From contig MPOT01000100.1 of the NCBI GenBank assembly GCA_001896545.1, positions 1-62,560 on the forward strand: a DNA stretch of 62,560 nt. The letters are read 5' to 3'. The notes beneath the pieces are model-generated. The model saw nothing but the letters and a program-made list of their open reading frames with translations, was not told where the DNA came from and did no database searches. A program made the position numbers and the translations under genes. This DNA is from Tepidanaerobacter sp. EBM-38. GTDB lineage: Bacteria; Bacillota; Thermosediminibacteria; Thermosediminibacterales; Tepidanaerobacteraceae. Positions 45,222 through 53,844 of the stretch are shown here, piece after piece (the first letter of the stretch is position 1; every line of letters starts with the position of its first letter).

Positions 45222-46001
45222 TTACATTTTTATTTTTGGAATTATTATCTTATCAAAAATTTGCCTTGCATTCTTTACAGCATTACTATCTTTTGGAAGT
45301 TGAACAAGGGGTATGCCCTTGTTGTCATATTCAAAAACCTTTGCATCCAAAGGAACGATTCCTGCAAGTTTTAAGCCGTAACCTTCTATAGCCCGCTTAA
45401 TATCATCGGACAGTCCCTCTTCAGGAACACGGTTCACTATCAGGTAAAGCTCTTTTACATCAAGCTCTAGCTCCTCTATAAGTTCCTTCACTCTTGCTGC
45501 GGCTTCTATTCCACGCTTTGAGCACTCACTTACCGCAAACATGATATCTACACTTTTAGTGGTGCGCCTGCTCAAATGCTCCAAACCAGCCTCATTGTCG
45601 ATAACCATCACTTTGTAATTATCTGAAAGGCGATCTGTAGCTTCTCTTAGAATGCCATTTGCAAAGCAGTAGCATCCTGCCCCTTCCGGCCTTCCCATAA
45701 CCAACAAATCAAAACCATGGCCTTCGATAATTGCCTGCTGAAGTTTGTAATTAATATAGTCGGTCTTGCTCATGCCGCCCGGCAGTTTTCCATCCCTGTT
45801 CTTTACGCTTATATCTTCTCTTATGTCGCCTAAGGTTATTTCTACATCTTCGCCAAGTACTTCGTTTAAATTGGCATTAGGGTCAGCATCAACACCTAAA
45901 ACAGGCACAAACTTTTTTTCCACTAAATAATCAATTAGAAAACCGGCCAGGGTTGTCTTACCTGTGCCACCTTTTCCTGCTACGGCTATGGTATAAGCCA
46001 T
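45222..46001 (-). CDS. acsF: CooC/AcsF-type nickel-insertion ATPase (second copy)
   Basis: Protein of 259 aa, a MinD/SIMIBI-class ATPase. The P-loop is GKGGTGKTT at residues 9-17. The metal-binding CxC motif is present as GCYCFANG near residue 112. NEAGLEHLSR is the switch region. AcsF/CooC proteins load nickel into CODH or acetyl-CoA synthase. A second paralogue lies at 53022-53801; this one is next to acsD, so a specific role for acetyl-CoA synthase is plausible. Confidence 0.92.
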   Translation of the reverse strand: MAYTIAVAGKGGTGKTTLAGFLIDYLVEKKFVPVLGVDADPNANLNEVLGEDVEITLGDIREDISVKNRDGKLPGGMSKTDYINYKLQQAIIEGHGFDLLVMGRPEGAGCYCFANGILREATDRLSDNYKVMVIDNEAGLEHLSRRTTKSVDIMFAVSECSKRGIEAAARVKELIEELELDVKELYLIVNRVPEEGLSDDIKRAIEGYGLKLAGIVPLDAKVFEYDNKGIPLVQLPKDSNAVKNARQIFDKIIIPKIKM

Positions 46002-46014
46002 TTAACTCATCTCC

Positions 46015-47400
46015 TTACAATTTGTGCACTGATTGTCCGTTTACATCCTGAAGTGCTTCCATGACCGCTTCACTTAAAGTAGGATGTGAATGAATAACTT
46101 TTCCTAATTGCTCGGCAGTTAAGCCATATTTTACACCTACTACCAATTCATGAATAATATCTGTGGCATGAGGTCCGATGATAGAAGCACCCAACAATCT
46201 GTCAGTTTTTTTATCTGCAATAATTTTAACCTTACCAAAAAATTGTCCCATAGCCTGTGCTTTCCCAAGAGCCCTAAAAGCAAAATCGCCTTTTTTGATA
46301 CTATATCCTTCGGCCAATGCTTCTTCTTCAGTAAGGCCTACTCCCGATACCTCAGGATCTGTAAACACTCCCCGAGGTACTGCTCGATAATCCATCTTGC
46401 ATACATTCCCTAAAATATTTTCAACTGCACATTCAGCTTCAGCCGAAGCCAAGTGAGCAAGTTGCGGCCCCGGAACCACATCGCCGATAGCATAAATACC
46501 TTCTACATTCGTTTGCATATACTCATTTACAAGGATTCGGCCTCGATCCATAGCAATCCCTAGCTGCTCAAGACCTATATCCGAGGTGTTCGCCTTTCGA
46601 CCAATGGCTACTAGCATCATATCTGCCTGGATTTCCTTGCCGTTGTCCAGTATGGCCTTTACCCCTGTATCAGTTTTTTCGACTTTTTCTATTTTAGATT
46701 TAAGCAGCAGTTTTATTTTTTTTCGCTTTAAAACCTTTTCCATTTCCTTGCCAATTTCCTTATCCTCCAAAGGCAAAGCATGATCCATCATTTCAACCAT
46801 TGTAATAGATGTCCCTAAGTTGTTGAAAAACATTCCAAATTCACATCCTATTACACCGGCTCCTACTATTATCATGTTCTTTGGGATTTCTCTAAGATTT
46901 AGCGCCTCATCACTAATAATAACTTTTTTACCATCATAAGGAAATATAGGAATCTTAGCCGGCAGCGAACCCGTAGCTACGATTATAGCATCAGCTTCAA
47001 GTTCTTCAATGGATTTATCGTCTTTAACCACTTCTACATGATTTCTATCAGCAATTTTTCCGCAGCCTTTCACAAATTTGACATTGTTTTTGTCAAGTAA
47101 AAATTCTATGCCATTTACAAGGCGCTCAACAATTTTATCCTTTCTATCCATCATAAAATTAATATCCGGCTTTATTTCGCCTTCTATCATTATCCCAAAA
47201 TCTTTGGCTGCTTTTACATTTGTCAGAACATCACTTGATGCAAGCAGCGCTTTAGTCGGAATACATCCACGATTTAAGCAGGTCCCTCCAACCTTATCCT
47301 TTTCTACTATCGTTACCTCGGCTCCCATCTTTGCAGCTTTTATTGCACCTACATATCCGCCGGGGCCTGCACCAATAATGACAATCTTTTTTGTCATCAT
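46015..47400 (-). CDS. lpdA: Dihydrolipoyl dehydrogenase
   Basis: Protein of 461 aa, an FAD enzyme that reoxidises dihydrolipoyl groups with NAD. IIGAGPGGYVGAIKAA binds FAD, the redox disulfide lies in GGTCLNRGCIPTKALL, VGAGVIGCEFGMFF binds NAD, and the C-terminal HSHPTLSEAVMEA carries the catalytic His-Glu pair. It lies between metF and the acsF-like gene inside the Wood-Ljungdahl cluster. Its natural partner in the window is GcvH; a link to MetF electron transfer is possible. Confidence 0.95.
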   Translation of the reverse strand: MMTKKIVIIGAGPGGYVGAIKAAKMGAEVTIVEKDKVGGTCLNRGCIPTKALLASSDVLTNVKAAKDFGIMIEGEIKPDINFMMDRKDKIVERLVNGIEFLLDKNNVKFVKGCGKIADRNHVEVVKDDKSIEELEADAIIVATGSLPAKIPIFPYDGKKVIISDEALNLREIPKNMIIVGAGVIGCEFGMFFNNLGTSITMVEMMDHALPLEDKEIGKEMEKVLKRKKIKLLLKSKIEKVEKTDTGVKAILDNGKEIQADMMLVAIGRKANTSDIGLEQLGIAMDRGRILVNEYMQTNVEGIYAIGDVVPGPQLAHLASAEAECAVENILGNVCKMDYRAVPRGVFTDPEVSGVGLTEEEALAEGYSIKKGDFAFRALGKAQAMGQFFGKVKIIADKKTDRLLGASIIGPHATDIIHELVVGVKYGLTAEQLGKVIHSHPTLSEAVMEALQDVNGQSVHKL

Positions 47401-47418
47401 AAATCCTCCCGTCAGTTT

Positions 47419-48291
47419 CTAAAATCCGCACATATCAAATAATACCGGCAAATTTTCTTCTGCTCCAACCGCCATGATATGAACTCCTGCACAAATTTTT
47501 TCTTCTCTCACTTGTTTAATAAATTCAGCAGCAATATTAAGACCTTCCTTTTCCTTGTCCTGAGCCTTTTTCATTCTATCAATTATTTCATCCGGCACAT
47601 GAATACCTGGAACATTGTTGTTCATATACTTGGCCATACCGACAGATTTAAGCGGTATTACTCCTACAAGTACTTTTGCATCCAAATCTTTTATTTTCTC
47701 CATGAAACCCTTAATAACATCTATATCATAAACAGCCTGAGTTTGAAAAAATTTAGCTCCTGCTTGAATCTTCTTCACCATTTTTATAATTTGCAGTTCA
47801 ACAGGTTCATACAGCGGTGTAACACTAGCACCTAAAAAATACTCAGGAATTCCAGAAAGTTCATGACCATTAATATCTTCTCCGTTCATCAACTTTGTAG
47901 CAGCCTGAAGAATGCCTACCGAATCTATGTCAAAAACTCCTCGGGCTTCCGGATGATCACCTATGCTTGTATGGTCTCCGGTTAAAGCTAATATATTTTT
48001 GATACCCAAAGCTGCTGCCGATAACAATTCTCCCTGGATAGCAATACGGTTTCGGTCACGGCCTGTTATCTGCATTACCGGTTCTAGGCCTTCTTCAAGT
48101 AAAATCTTAGCTCCTCCCAGTGATGAGGGCCTTACCACAGCACTTTGAAAATCCGTTACATTTACCGCATCAACTCTGCCCTTCACAGCTTGAGCACACT
48201 CTCTAATACGGCCAAAATCAATGCCTTTCGGAGGAGCCATTTCGGCAGTAATTGCAAATTCATTATGTTCTAACTTTTCTTTTAGACCCAT
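47419..48291 (-). CDS. metF: Methylenetetrahydrofolate reductase, MetF subunit
   Basis: Protein of 290 aa with a TIM-barrel flavin fold: ITAEMAPPKGIDFG, VDAVNVTDFQSA, LALTGDHTSIGDHPEARGVFDIDS and FFQTQAVYD. It reduces methylene-THF to methyl-THF. It is short compared with the usual NADH-linked enzymes and is encoded 23 bp after metV, so it works as the MetFV type, whose electron donor is often unknown or ferredoxin-like. Confidence 0.95.
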   Translation of the reverse strand: MGLKEKLEHNEFAITAEMAPPKGIDFGRIRECAQAVKGRVDAVNVTDFQSAVVRPSSLGGAKILLEEGLEPVMQITGRDRNRIAIQGELLSAAALGIKNILALTGDHTSIGDHPEARGVFDIDSVGILQAATKLMNGEDINGHELSGIPEYFLGASVTPLYEPVELQIIKMVKKIQAGAKFFQTQAVYDIDVIKGFMEKIKDLDAKVLVGVIPLKSVGMAKYMNNNVPGIHVPDEIIDRMKKAQDKEKEGLNIAAEFIKQVREEKICAGVHIMAVGAEENLPVLFDMCGF

Positions 48292-48314
48292 TTAACGTTC
48301 CTCCTTGTATTTAC

Positions 48315-48962
48315 CTATTTGCTTGCCGCAAGCTTTCTGGGATGTAAAGATTTACTATAATCTTTTGGAGGCTTTATCTCTAAAAGCGTATTCAGCATAT
48401 TTAAATCTTTTAGTCGATTATAAATTAGAATCCATGCACAATCGTTTTCCGGATTAATTTCACATTTTCCATTTTTTGCACCACCACATGGACCATTGAG
48501 CAAACTCTTGGCACATTTTGTTATTGGGCATATTCCTGCTGTCCAGCCCAATTCGCATTGGCCGCAAGCTTTACAGGCTTGTTGATATTGGCCTATCCGC
48601 TCTATTTCGCCGATAAACAAAGTATCATTTGCAGGATATACCAGGGTTTTTACACAACTTGATACGGTCTGAACACCATTACCGCAAGCCATACATAAAA
48701 CGGCATCTGCAGCGTTAATTTGAGATTTTTGTTTTTTTAGAGTTGCTTTTACTTGCAGCTTATGGCAGGATGGGTCTAGAATCACAGAACCCGTCACCGT
48801 TTTCCCTTGTTTCTCAAGTTTTTCCTTCATTTCTTCAATCTGCTGCTGGCCGCCTGTCATACATGAAGTAGCACATAGACTACAGCCTGTTATAAAAATT
48901 TTATTCTTACCATTTAAAAATTCCAGTATTTCTTTAAAAGGCTTCTGTTTTGATATAATCAT
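48315..48962 (-). CDS. metV: MetV, zinc/iron-sulfur partner of methylenetetrahydrofolate reductase
   Basis: Protein of 215 aa rich in cysteine. FITGCSLCATSCMTGG lies near the N-terminus, DPSCHKLQ and LCMACGNGVQTVSSCV in the middle, and ACGQCELGWTAGICPITKCAKSLLNGPCGG at the C-terminus, the hallmark of the MTHFR C-terminal domain family. It forms a complex with MetF in acetogens and may pass electrons to its flavin. Confidence 0.93.
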   Translation of the reverse strand: MIISKQKPFKEILEFLNGKNKIFITGCSLCATSCMTGGQQQIEEMKEKLEKQGKTVTGSVILDPSCHKLQVKATLKKQKSQINAADAVLCMACGNGVQTVSSCVKTLVYPANDTLFIGEIERIGQYQQACKACGQCELGWTAGICPITKCAKSLLNGPCGGAKNGKCEINPENDCAWILIYNRLKDLNMLNTLLEIKPPKDYSKSLHPRKLAASK

Positions 48963-48974
48963 ACCGACTACCTC

Positions 48975-49829
48975 CTATAAGCCTTGTTGAAGCTTAAAGG
49001 CCTCAATTACGTGCTTGGCAAGCACTGTTGATGTGACAGAGCCAACTCCTCCTGGAACAGGTGTTATTTGACCCGCTATAGGGCTTACACTATCAAAGTC
49101 CACATCGCCACACATCTTTCCGCTTTCATCGAAATTAATTCCAACATCAATAACCACAGCACCCTCGCTTACCATATCCTTGGTAACCATTCGGGCTTTC
49201 CCTGCTGCAGCGATAAGTATTTCCGCTCTTCGTGTCTCTTGTGGCAGGTTTTTTGTTCTCGTATGACAAATAGTCACAGTAGCATTCCTTTTCAAGAGCA
49301 TCATCGCAAGGGGCCGACCTACTACCATACTCCTTCCAATCAAAACGGCTCTTTTACCTTCAAGCCCGATACCGTAATAATCCAGTATTTCAATTACAGC
49401 AGCAGGAGTACATGGAGCAAAACCGTCACTATCGCCGCTCATTACCTTGCTTACATTGATAGGACTAAAGCAATCTACGTCTTTCTCCGGTGCTATTTTA
49501 TATTTGACCACATCTTCCGAAATCTGGCTAGGCAATGGTCTCATGATAATAATGCCATTTATTTCAGGATCTTTGTTTAATCTGTCAAGGACCTTTAAAA
49601 ACTCATCTTGGCTTATTTCCTCAGGAAGCTTTTCTACCTGGCAGTCAATACCTATGTCGGTACACCGTTTTACGGCGCCTTTAATATAAGATGCAGAGTC
49701 AGGCCTGTCTCCAGCCATTACTATACACAAACCCAAAGCCTTTCCCTGTTCTTTTAATTTTTTAACTTCTTCAGTAAGTTTATCCTTTAAGGCTGCCGCT
49801 ACTTCCTTACCACTAAGTATTTTAGCCAT
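48975..49829 (-). CDS. folD: Bifunctional methylene-THF dehydrogenase/cyclohydrolase FolD
   Basis: Protein of 284 aa. The active-site block is DSASYIKGAVKRCTDIGI, followed by IMRPLPSQI, VDCFSPINV and the nucleotide-binding IGRSMVVGRPLAMMLL. GDVDFDSV and TPVPGGVGSVTSTVLAKH end the protein. It interconverts methylene-, methenyl- and formyl-THF. FchA next door duplicates the cyclohydrolase step, so FolD may act mainly as dehydrogenase here. Confidence 0.96.
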   Translation of the reverse strand: MAKILSGKEVAAALKDKLTEEVKKLKEQGKALGLCIVMAGDRPDSASYIKGAVKRCTDIGIDCQVEKLPEEISQDEFLKVLDRLNKDPEINGIIIMRPLPSQISEDVVKYKIAPEKDVDCFSPINVSKVMSGDSDGFAPCTPAAVIEILDYYGIGLEGKRAVLIGRSMVVGRPLAMMLLKRNATVTICHTRTKNLPQETRRAEILIAAAGKARMVTKDMVSEGAVVIDVGINFDESGKMCGDVDFDSVSPIAGQITPVPGGVGSVTSTVLAKHVIEAFKLQQGL

Positions 49830-49847
49830 TCAATTATCCTCCTTAGC

Positions 49848-50477
49848 TTATTTTTTAATTCTCTGCTCTACTTTATCGTAAGTTTCATCAGCAATCTTAA
49901 CGCCTTCTTCTACTAAAGCATCCATTTCTTTGCTGATTTCTAAGACAAAATCTTCATCTTTTATCCCGTTCAAATTTATAATTACATTTAGCTTTCCACT
50001 TAGTAATGCAGTCTTTAAGCACAGGACGCCAACGCCCACATCACTTAAAGCCATAATTGAACCTATTTCACTAAGTCTTGCCTGAAGTTTAATCGCCTCT
50101 ACGGCCGTTCTTATGATATCCATTGGCACAGTACAGGCTTGTTTTAATGCCTTTTCCATAGCTTCGGCCCTAGCTTCTTTTTCTTTATGTGTTTCTTTCG
50201 GCATACTATACACCTTTGCTACTTCGCCAAAAACCTCTGCATCGCCATCTACCATTGACAGCAGAGCTTCTTGCAGCTCTGTGGCCTTTTCCATGATTGC
50301 ATAAACCTCAGATTCTACATCCTTGTACTTCTTTTTTCCCACTGTAAGATTGCCCACCATATTGCCCAAAGCCATACCTATAGCCCCAACCAAAGCTGCC
50401 GCTCCACCTCCTCCGGGCACCGGTTCCTTGGAAGAAAGAACTTCTACAAAATCTTTACAGCTTTTTTCAATTAGCAT
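49848..50477 (-). CDS. fchA: Methenyltetrahydrofolate cyclohydrolase (FchA)
   Basis: Protein of 209 aa of the cyclodeaminase/cyclohydrolase family. PVPGGGGAAALVGAIGMALGNMV near the N-terminus and MVDGDAEVFGEVAKVYSMPK are diagnostic. It is an all-helical enzyme converting methenyl-THF to formyl-THF or the reverse. The start was set at the ATG 6 bp after GAGGAGG, which keeps it just clear of the preceding DUF166 gene stop. Confidence 0.94.
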   Translation of the reverse strand: MLIEKSCKDFVEVLSSKEPVPGGGGAAALVGAIGMALGNMVGNLTVGKKKYKDVESEVYAIMEKATELQEALLSMVDGDAEVFGEVAKVYSMPKETHKEKEARAEAMEKALKQACTVPMDIIRTAVEAIKLQARLSEIGSIMALSDVGVGVLCLKTALLSGKLNVIINLNGIKDEDFVLEISKEMDALVEEGVKIADETYDKVEQRIKK

Positions 50478-50488
50478 AGCCGTCCTCC

Positions 50489-51295
50489 TCATGATTTTTT
50501 TTGAGCGTCCTTTGCCGCATAAAGGTTGATGTAAGCTGCCAAATGCATGGGTGAATCTGCTATCTCAGGATCCATATGGCTACTTGAAAGGCAAGGGTAG
50601 ACATGCCATAATCTGTTGGCAGCATCAACTATGTTTTCCCTGTTTATACCTATTAGCCCCGAAGCTACATGATATGTTGCACCACAGGGCGATGAACATT
50701 TGACATCTACATCTATTACATTTCCTTTTTCATCAGTTATAACTTCGTACTTAGGTTTACCTATTTTAAATTGGTCAATAAAAGCATTGATATATATAAA
50801 TTTTCCTTTCGAAAGAGAACAAAAGGGGCGAGGAAAGGCATATTCAAGTCCTTTAGTCTCGCACATATTCTTTAATTTATTTACAAAAGAGGTGGTCAAC
50901 CAATCCGGGTCTTCCCGAGGAATGATTACTGCTTTACACCCGGCACTTATAGCTTTCCTGATAAGTTCTATAAGTATATCAGGATGTACCCCTACTGCAA
51001 CGAGAATATCATGGGCAGGAATTGCATCTTTTAGATACGATTGTGCATCATCGATAAGTTCTGGCAAAACCGAAGGGAAAAGCATAATCTTTGCGATATC
51101 TTCAGTAAAATCTAATGCAAACCTTTGTCTAAATTGATAACATTGTTTTGTGCAAAAATCCGGGTTATTTTTAAAGTTTGTCAGGTGCGGCAAAAATTTT
51201 CTTGCAGCAAATTCTCCCCCATATTTTACTTGGAAAAAGCCCGGACGATCAGTAGTATCTTCGCTTGCTGCTATGAAAAGTTTTAGACGTTTCAT
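50489..51295 (-). CDS. DUF166-like protein in the Wood-Ljungdahl cluster
   Basis: Protein of 268 aa of unproven function, assigned to the DUF166 group from the C-terminal CSSPCGATYHVASGL pattern. It has eight cysteines (48, 52, 120, 145, 159, 200, 204, 235) and histidines near the end (240, 251), suggesting a metal or thiol site. DILVAVGVHPDILIEL and AVIIPREDPDWL suggest an alpha/beta nucleotide- or pterin-binding core. It sits between fhs and fchA. That position makes a folate- or C1-linked role likely, which is inference. Confidence 0.72.
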   Translation of the reverse strand: MKRLKLFIAASEDTTDRPGFFQVKYGGEFAARKFLPHLTNFKNNPDFCTKQCYQFRQRFALDFTEDIAKIMLFPSVLPELIDDAQSYLKDAIPAHDILVAVGVHPDILIELIRKAISAGCKAVIIPREDPDWLTTSFVNKLKNMCETKGLEYAFPRPFCSLSKGKFIYINAFIDQFKIGKPKYEVITDEKGNVIDVDVKCSSPCGATYHVASGLIGINRENIVDAANRLWHVYPCLSSSHMDPEIADSPMHLAAYINLYAAKDAQKKS

Positions 51296-51323
51296 CAGAA
51301 AACCACCTTTATGTCAAATAGGT

Positions 51324-53003
51324 TTAAAAGAGTCCCGTTATTTTTCCATTGACATCTACATCTATTTTTTCTGCTGCCGGGCGCTTTGGTAGGCCGGGCA
51401 TTGTCATGATAGCACCGGTAAGTGCTACAACAAATCCTGCACCTGCAGAAATTTTTACGTTTCTTACATTTATCTTAAATCCGGTTGGTCGTCCTAGTAG
51501 TTTAGGATCATCAGTTAGAGAATATTGGGTTTTTGCTATACATACAGGCACATTTTTAAATCCTAGTTCTTCCAATGTATTTATTTCTTTTAATGCTGCA
51601 GGGGCAAATTCGACACCATCAGCACCGTATATTTCTTTGGCTATAGTAGTTATTTTATCTGCAATACCCATATCTAAATCATAGATGGGTTTGAAGTTGT
51701 TTTTACCTTCTTCAATAATTCTCACAACTTCTTTTGCAAGTTCAAGGCCGCCTTCGCCGCCTTTTGCCCAAACCTCGGAAAGCACTGCATTTACGCCTAG
51801 ACGATTGCATTCTTCTTGAACCAATGCCAGCTCTCTTTCGGTATCAGTTGGGAATTGATTTATAGCAACAACTGCCGGTATGCCATATTTTTCGGTAATG
51901 TTCTCCACATGTTTTAAAAGATTTGGTAGGCCTTTCTTTAATGCATCAAGGTTTTCCTGATTTAAATCTTCTTTCTTGACCCCGCCATTATATTTCAAGG
52001 CCCGAATAGTTGCCACAATTACCACGGCATCCGGTCTAATATCTGCCATGCGGCATTTTATATCCAGGAATTTTTCTGCACCCAAATCTGCGCCGAAGCC
52101 TGCCTCAGTTACCACATAATCAGCCAGTTTTAGAGCCATTTTTGTCGCTATTATACTGTTGCAGCCATGCGCTATATTGGCAAAAGGCCCGCCATGGACA
52201 AATGCAGGTGTTCCTTCAAGGGTTTGTACTAAATTAGGTTTAAAGGCATCTTTTAAAAGCGCGGCCATAGCTCCTTGAGCTTTTAGCTGTCCGGCTGTAA
52301 CCGGCTTTCCATCATATGTATAACCAATTATTATCCGTGCAAGCCTATTTTTCAAATCTTCCATGTCACTTGCCAGGCAAAATACAGCCATTATCTCTGA
52401 AGCTACCGTAATATCATAACCGTCCTCTCGGGGTGTCCCATTGGCTTTCCCGCCGAGCCCGTCAACCACGAATCTGAGCTGACGATCATTCATATCTACA
52501 CATCTCTTCCAAGTAATGCGACGAGGATCGATGTTGAGCTCATTTCCCTGATAAATATGGTTATCTATCATTGCTGCTAAAAGGTTGTTTGCCGCACCAA
52601 TTGCATGAAAATCTCCGGTAAAATGAAGATTTATGTCCTCCATAGGCACTACCTGTGCATATCCACCTCCTGCGGCACCGCCTTTTATACCGAATACTGG
52701 TCCGAGAGATGGTTCTCGCAAAGCTATCATTGCATTTTTACCGAGCCTTCTGAGTGCATCACCTAAGCCTACGGTAGTTGTAGTTTTGCCTTCACCTGCA
52801 GGAGTTGGGTTAATAGCTGTTGTGAGTATTAGTTTGGCATCTTTTTTATCTTCAAAGCGTTTTAGTAGATTATAATCGATTTTTGCCTTATACTTACCGT
52901 AATATTCAATATCGTCCTCACATAGGCCAATTTTTGTCGCTATATCCTTAATATGCTCGATTTTTGCCTCTTGGGCAATTTCGATATCACTCTTATAACT
53001 CAT
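51324..53003 (-). CDS. fhs: Formate--tetrahydrofolate ligase
   Basis: Protein of 559 aa that makes 10-formyl-THF from formate, THF and ATP, or makes ATP in the reverse direction. The P-loop is [20 protein letters not shown] near residue 66. [46 protein letters not shown] and [15 protein letters not shown] are all intact. Its length is typical. It lies between cooC and the DUF166 gene. No formate dehydrogenase is in the window. Confidence 0.97.
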   Translation of the reverse strand: MSYKSDIEIAQEAKIEHIKDIATKIGLCEDDIEYYGKYKAKIDYNLLKRFEDKKDAKLILTTAINPTPAGEGKTTTTVGLGDALRRLGKNAMIALREPSLGPVFGIKGGAAGGGYAQVVPMEDINLHFTGDFHAIGAANNLLAAMIDNHIYQGNELNIDPRRITWKRCVDMNDRQLRFVVDGLGGKANGTPREDGYDITVASEIMAVFCLASDMEDLKNRLARIIIGYTYDGKPVTAGQLKAQGAMAALLKDAFKPNLVQTLEGTPAFVHGGPFANIAHGCNSIIATKMALKLADYVVTEAGFGADLGAEKFLDIKCRMADIRPDAVVIVATIRALKYNGGVKKEDLNQENLDALKKGLPNLLKHVENITEKYGIPAVVAINQFPTDTERELALVQEECNRLGVNAVLSEVWAKGGEGGLELAKEVVRIIEEGKNNFKPIYDLDMGIADKITTIAKEIYGADGVEFAPAALKEINTLEELGFKNVPVCIAKTQYSLTDDPKLLGRPTGFKINVRNVKISAGAGFVVALTGAIMTMPGLPKRPAAEKIDVDVNGKITGLF

Positions 53004-53021
53004 TTCATTTCCTCCTTAATT

Positions 53022-53801
53022 TTAATTATTTATTAAATTTAAAATTTTATCCTTGATAGCTCTTACTTCATCAGTATAACATTCGCCTTTATTAAAAGGT
53101 GTTTTTCCCTGCCTATCCGCTTCAATTAGAGCCGCATCATAAGGAAGAAAGCCTAATATTGAAATATTTTCGCATGCATTTATTATAAACGATTTTTCCT
53201 CATTAGTCCTTATTTTATTACCTACCACAAAGATTTTTTGTATTCCAATATCCAAAGCCAGCTTTTTAATAGTTTTTAATGTTTGTATACTCCTTTGGCC
53301 GGGTTCTGCTACAACAATAAACGCATCTACACAATCTGCCGTAGCTCTTCCCAGATGCTCAATACCAGCTTCCATATCCATTATCAATGCCTCCTGAGGT
53401 GTTAAGAGTAGGTGCTGCATCAATGCCCTCAGAAAAGCATGTTCAGGGCATATGCACCCCGAACCTCCTGCTTTTACAGTGCCCATTACAAGAAGCTTTA
53501 TGCCATCATGTTCGATACAATATTTTTCAGGTATATCATCAACTTTCGGATTTAGCTTAAACATCTGGCCAAATACCCCTGGAACAGCTTCAGTTCTTTT
53601 AGCGATAATATCTTTTATTTCTGAAAGAGGGGTTATAGATGATAATTTTTCTTCAGGAATACCTAAAGCCATCGGAAGGTTTGCATCTGGGTCCGCATCA
53701 ACGGCAAGCACCCCATAGCCGTCTTCGGCCAATACTTTCGAAAGAACTCCGGCAAACGTGGTTTTACCTACACCGCCTTTACCGGTAATTGCTATCTTCA
53801 T
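53022..53801 (-). CDS. cooC: CODH nickel-insertion ATPase CooC
   Basis: Protein of 259 aa. The P-loop is GKGGVGKTT at residues 7-15, DADPDANLP follows, and the metal-binding CxC is GCICPEH near residue 115. DMEAGIEHLGRA is the switch region. It helps load nickel into the C-cluster of CooS, encoded immediately upstream. The start was chosen at the ATG behind AAAGGA; an upstream GTG-or-ATG extension would overlap cooS and has no conserved sequence. It differs clearly from the AcsF-like paralogue at 45222. Confidence 0.93.
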   Translation of the reverse strand: MKIAITGKGGVGKTTFAGVLSKVLAEDGYGVLAVDADPDANLPMALGIPEEKLSSITPLSEIKDIIAKRTEAVPGVFGQMFKLNPKVDDIPEKYCIEHDGIKLLVMGTVKAGGSGCICPEHAFLRALMQHLLLTPQEALIMDMEAGIEHLGRATADCVDAFIVVAEPGQRSIQTLKTIKKLALDIGIQKIFVVGNKIRTNEEKSFIINACENISILGFLPYDAALIEADRQGKTPFNKGECYTDEVRAIKDKILNLINN

Positions 53802-53844
53802 GGGCAGCACATCCTTTAGTTCTTTATAGTTACTTTTGTTATTT

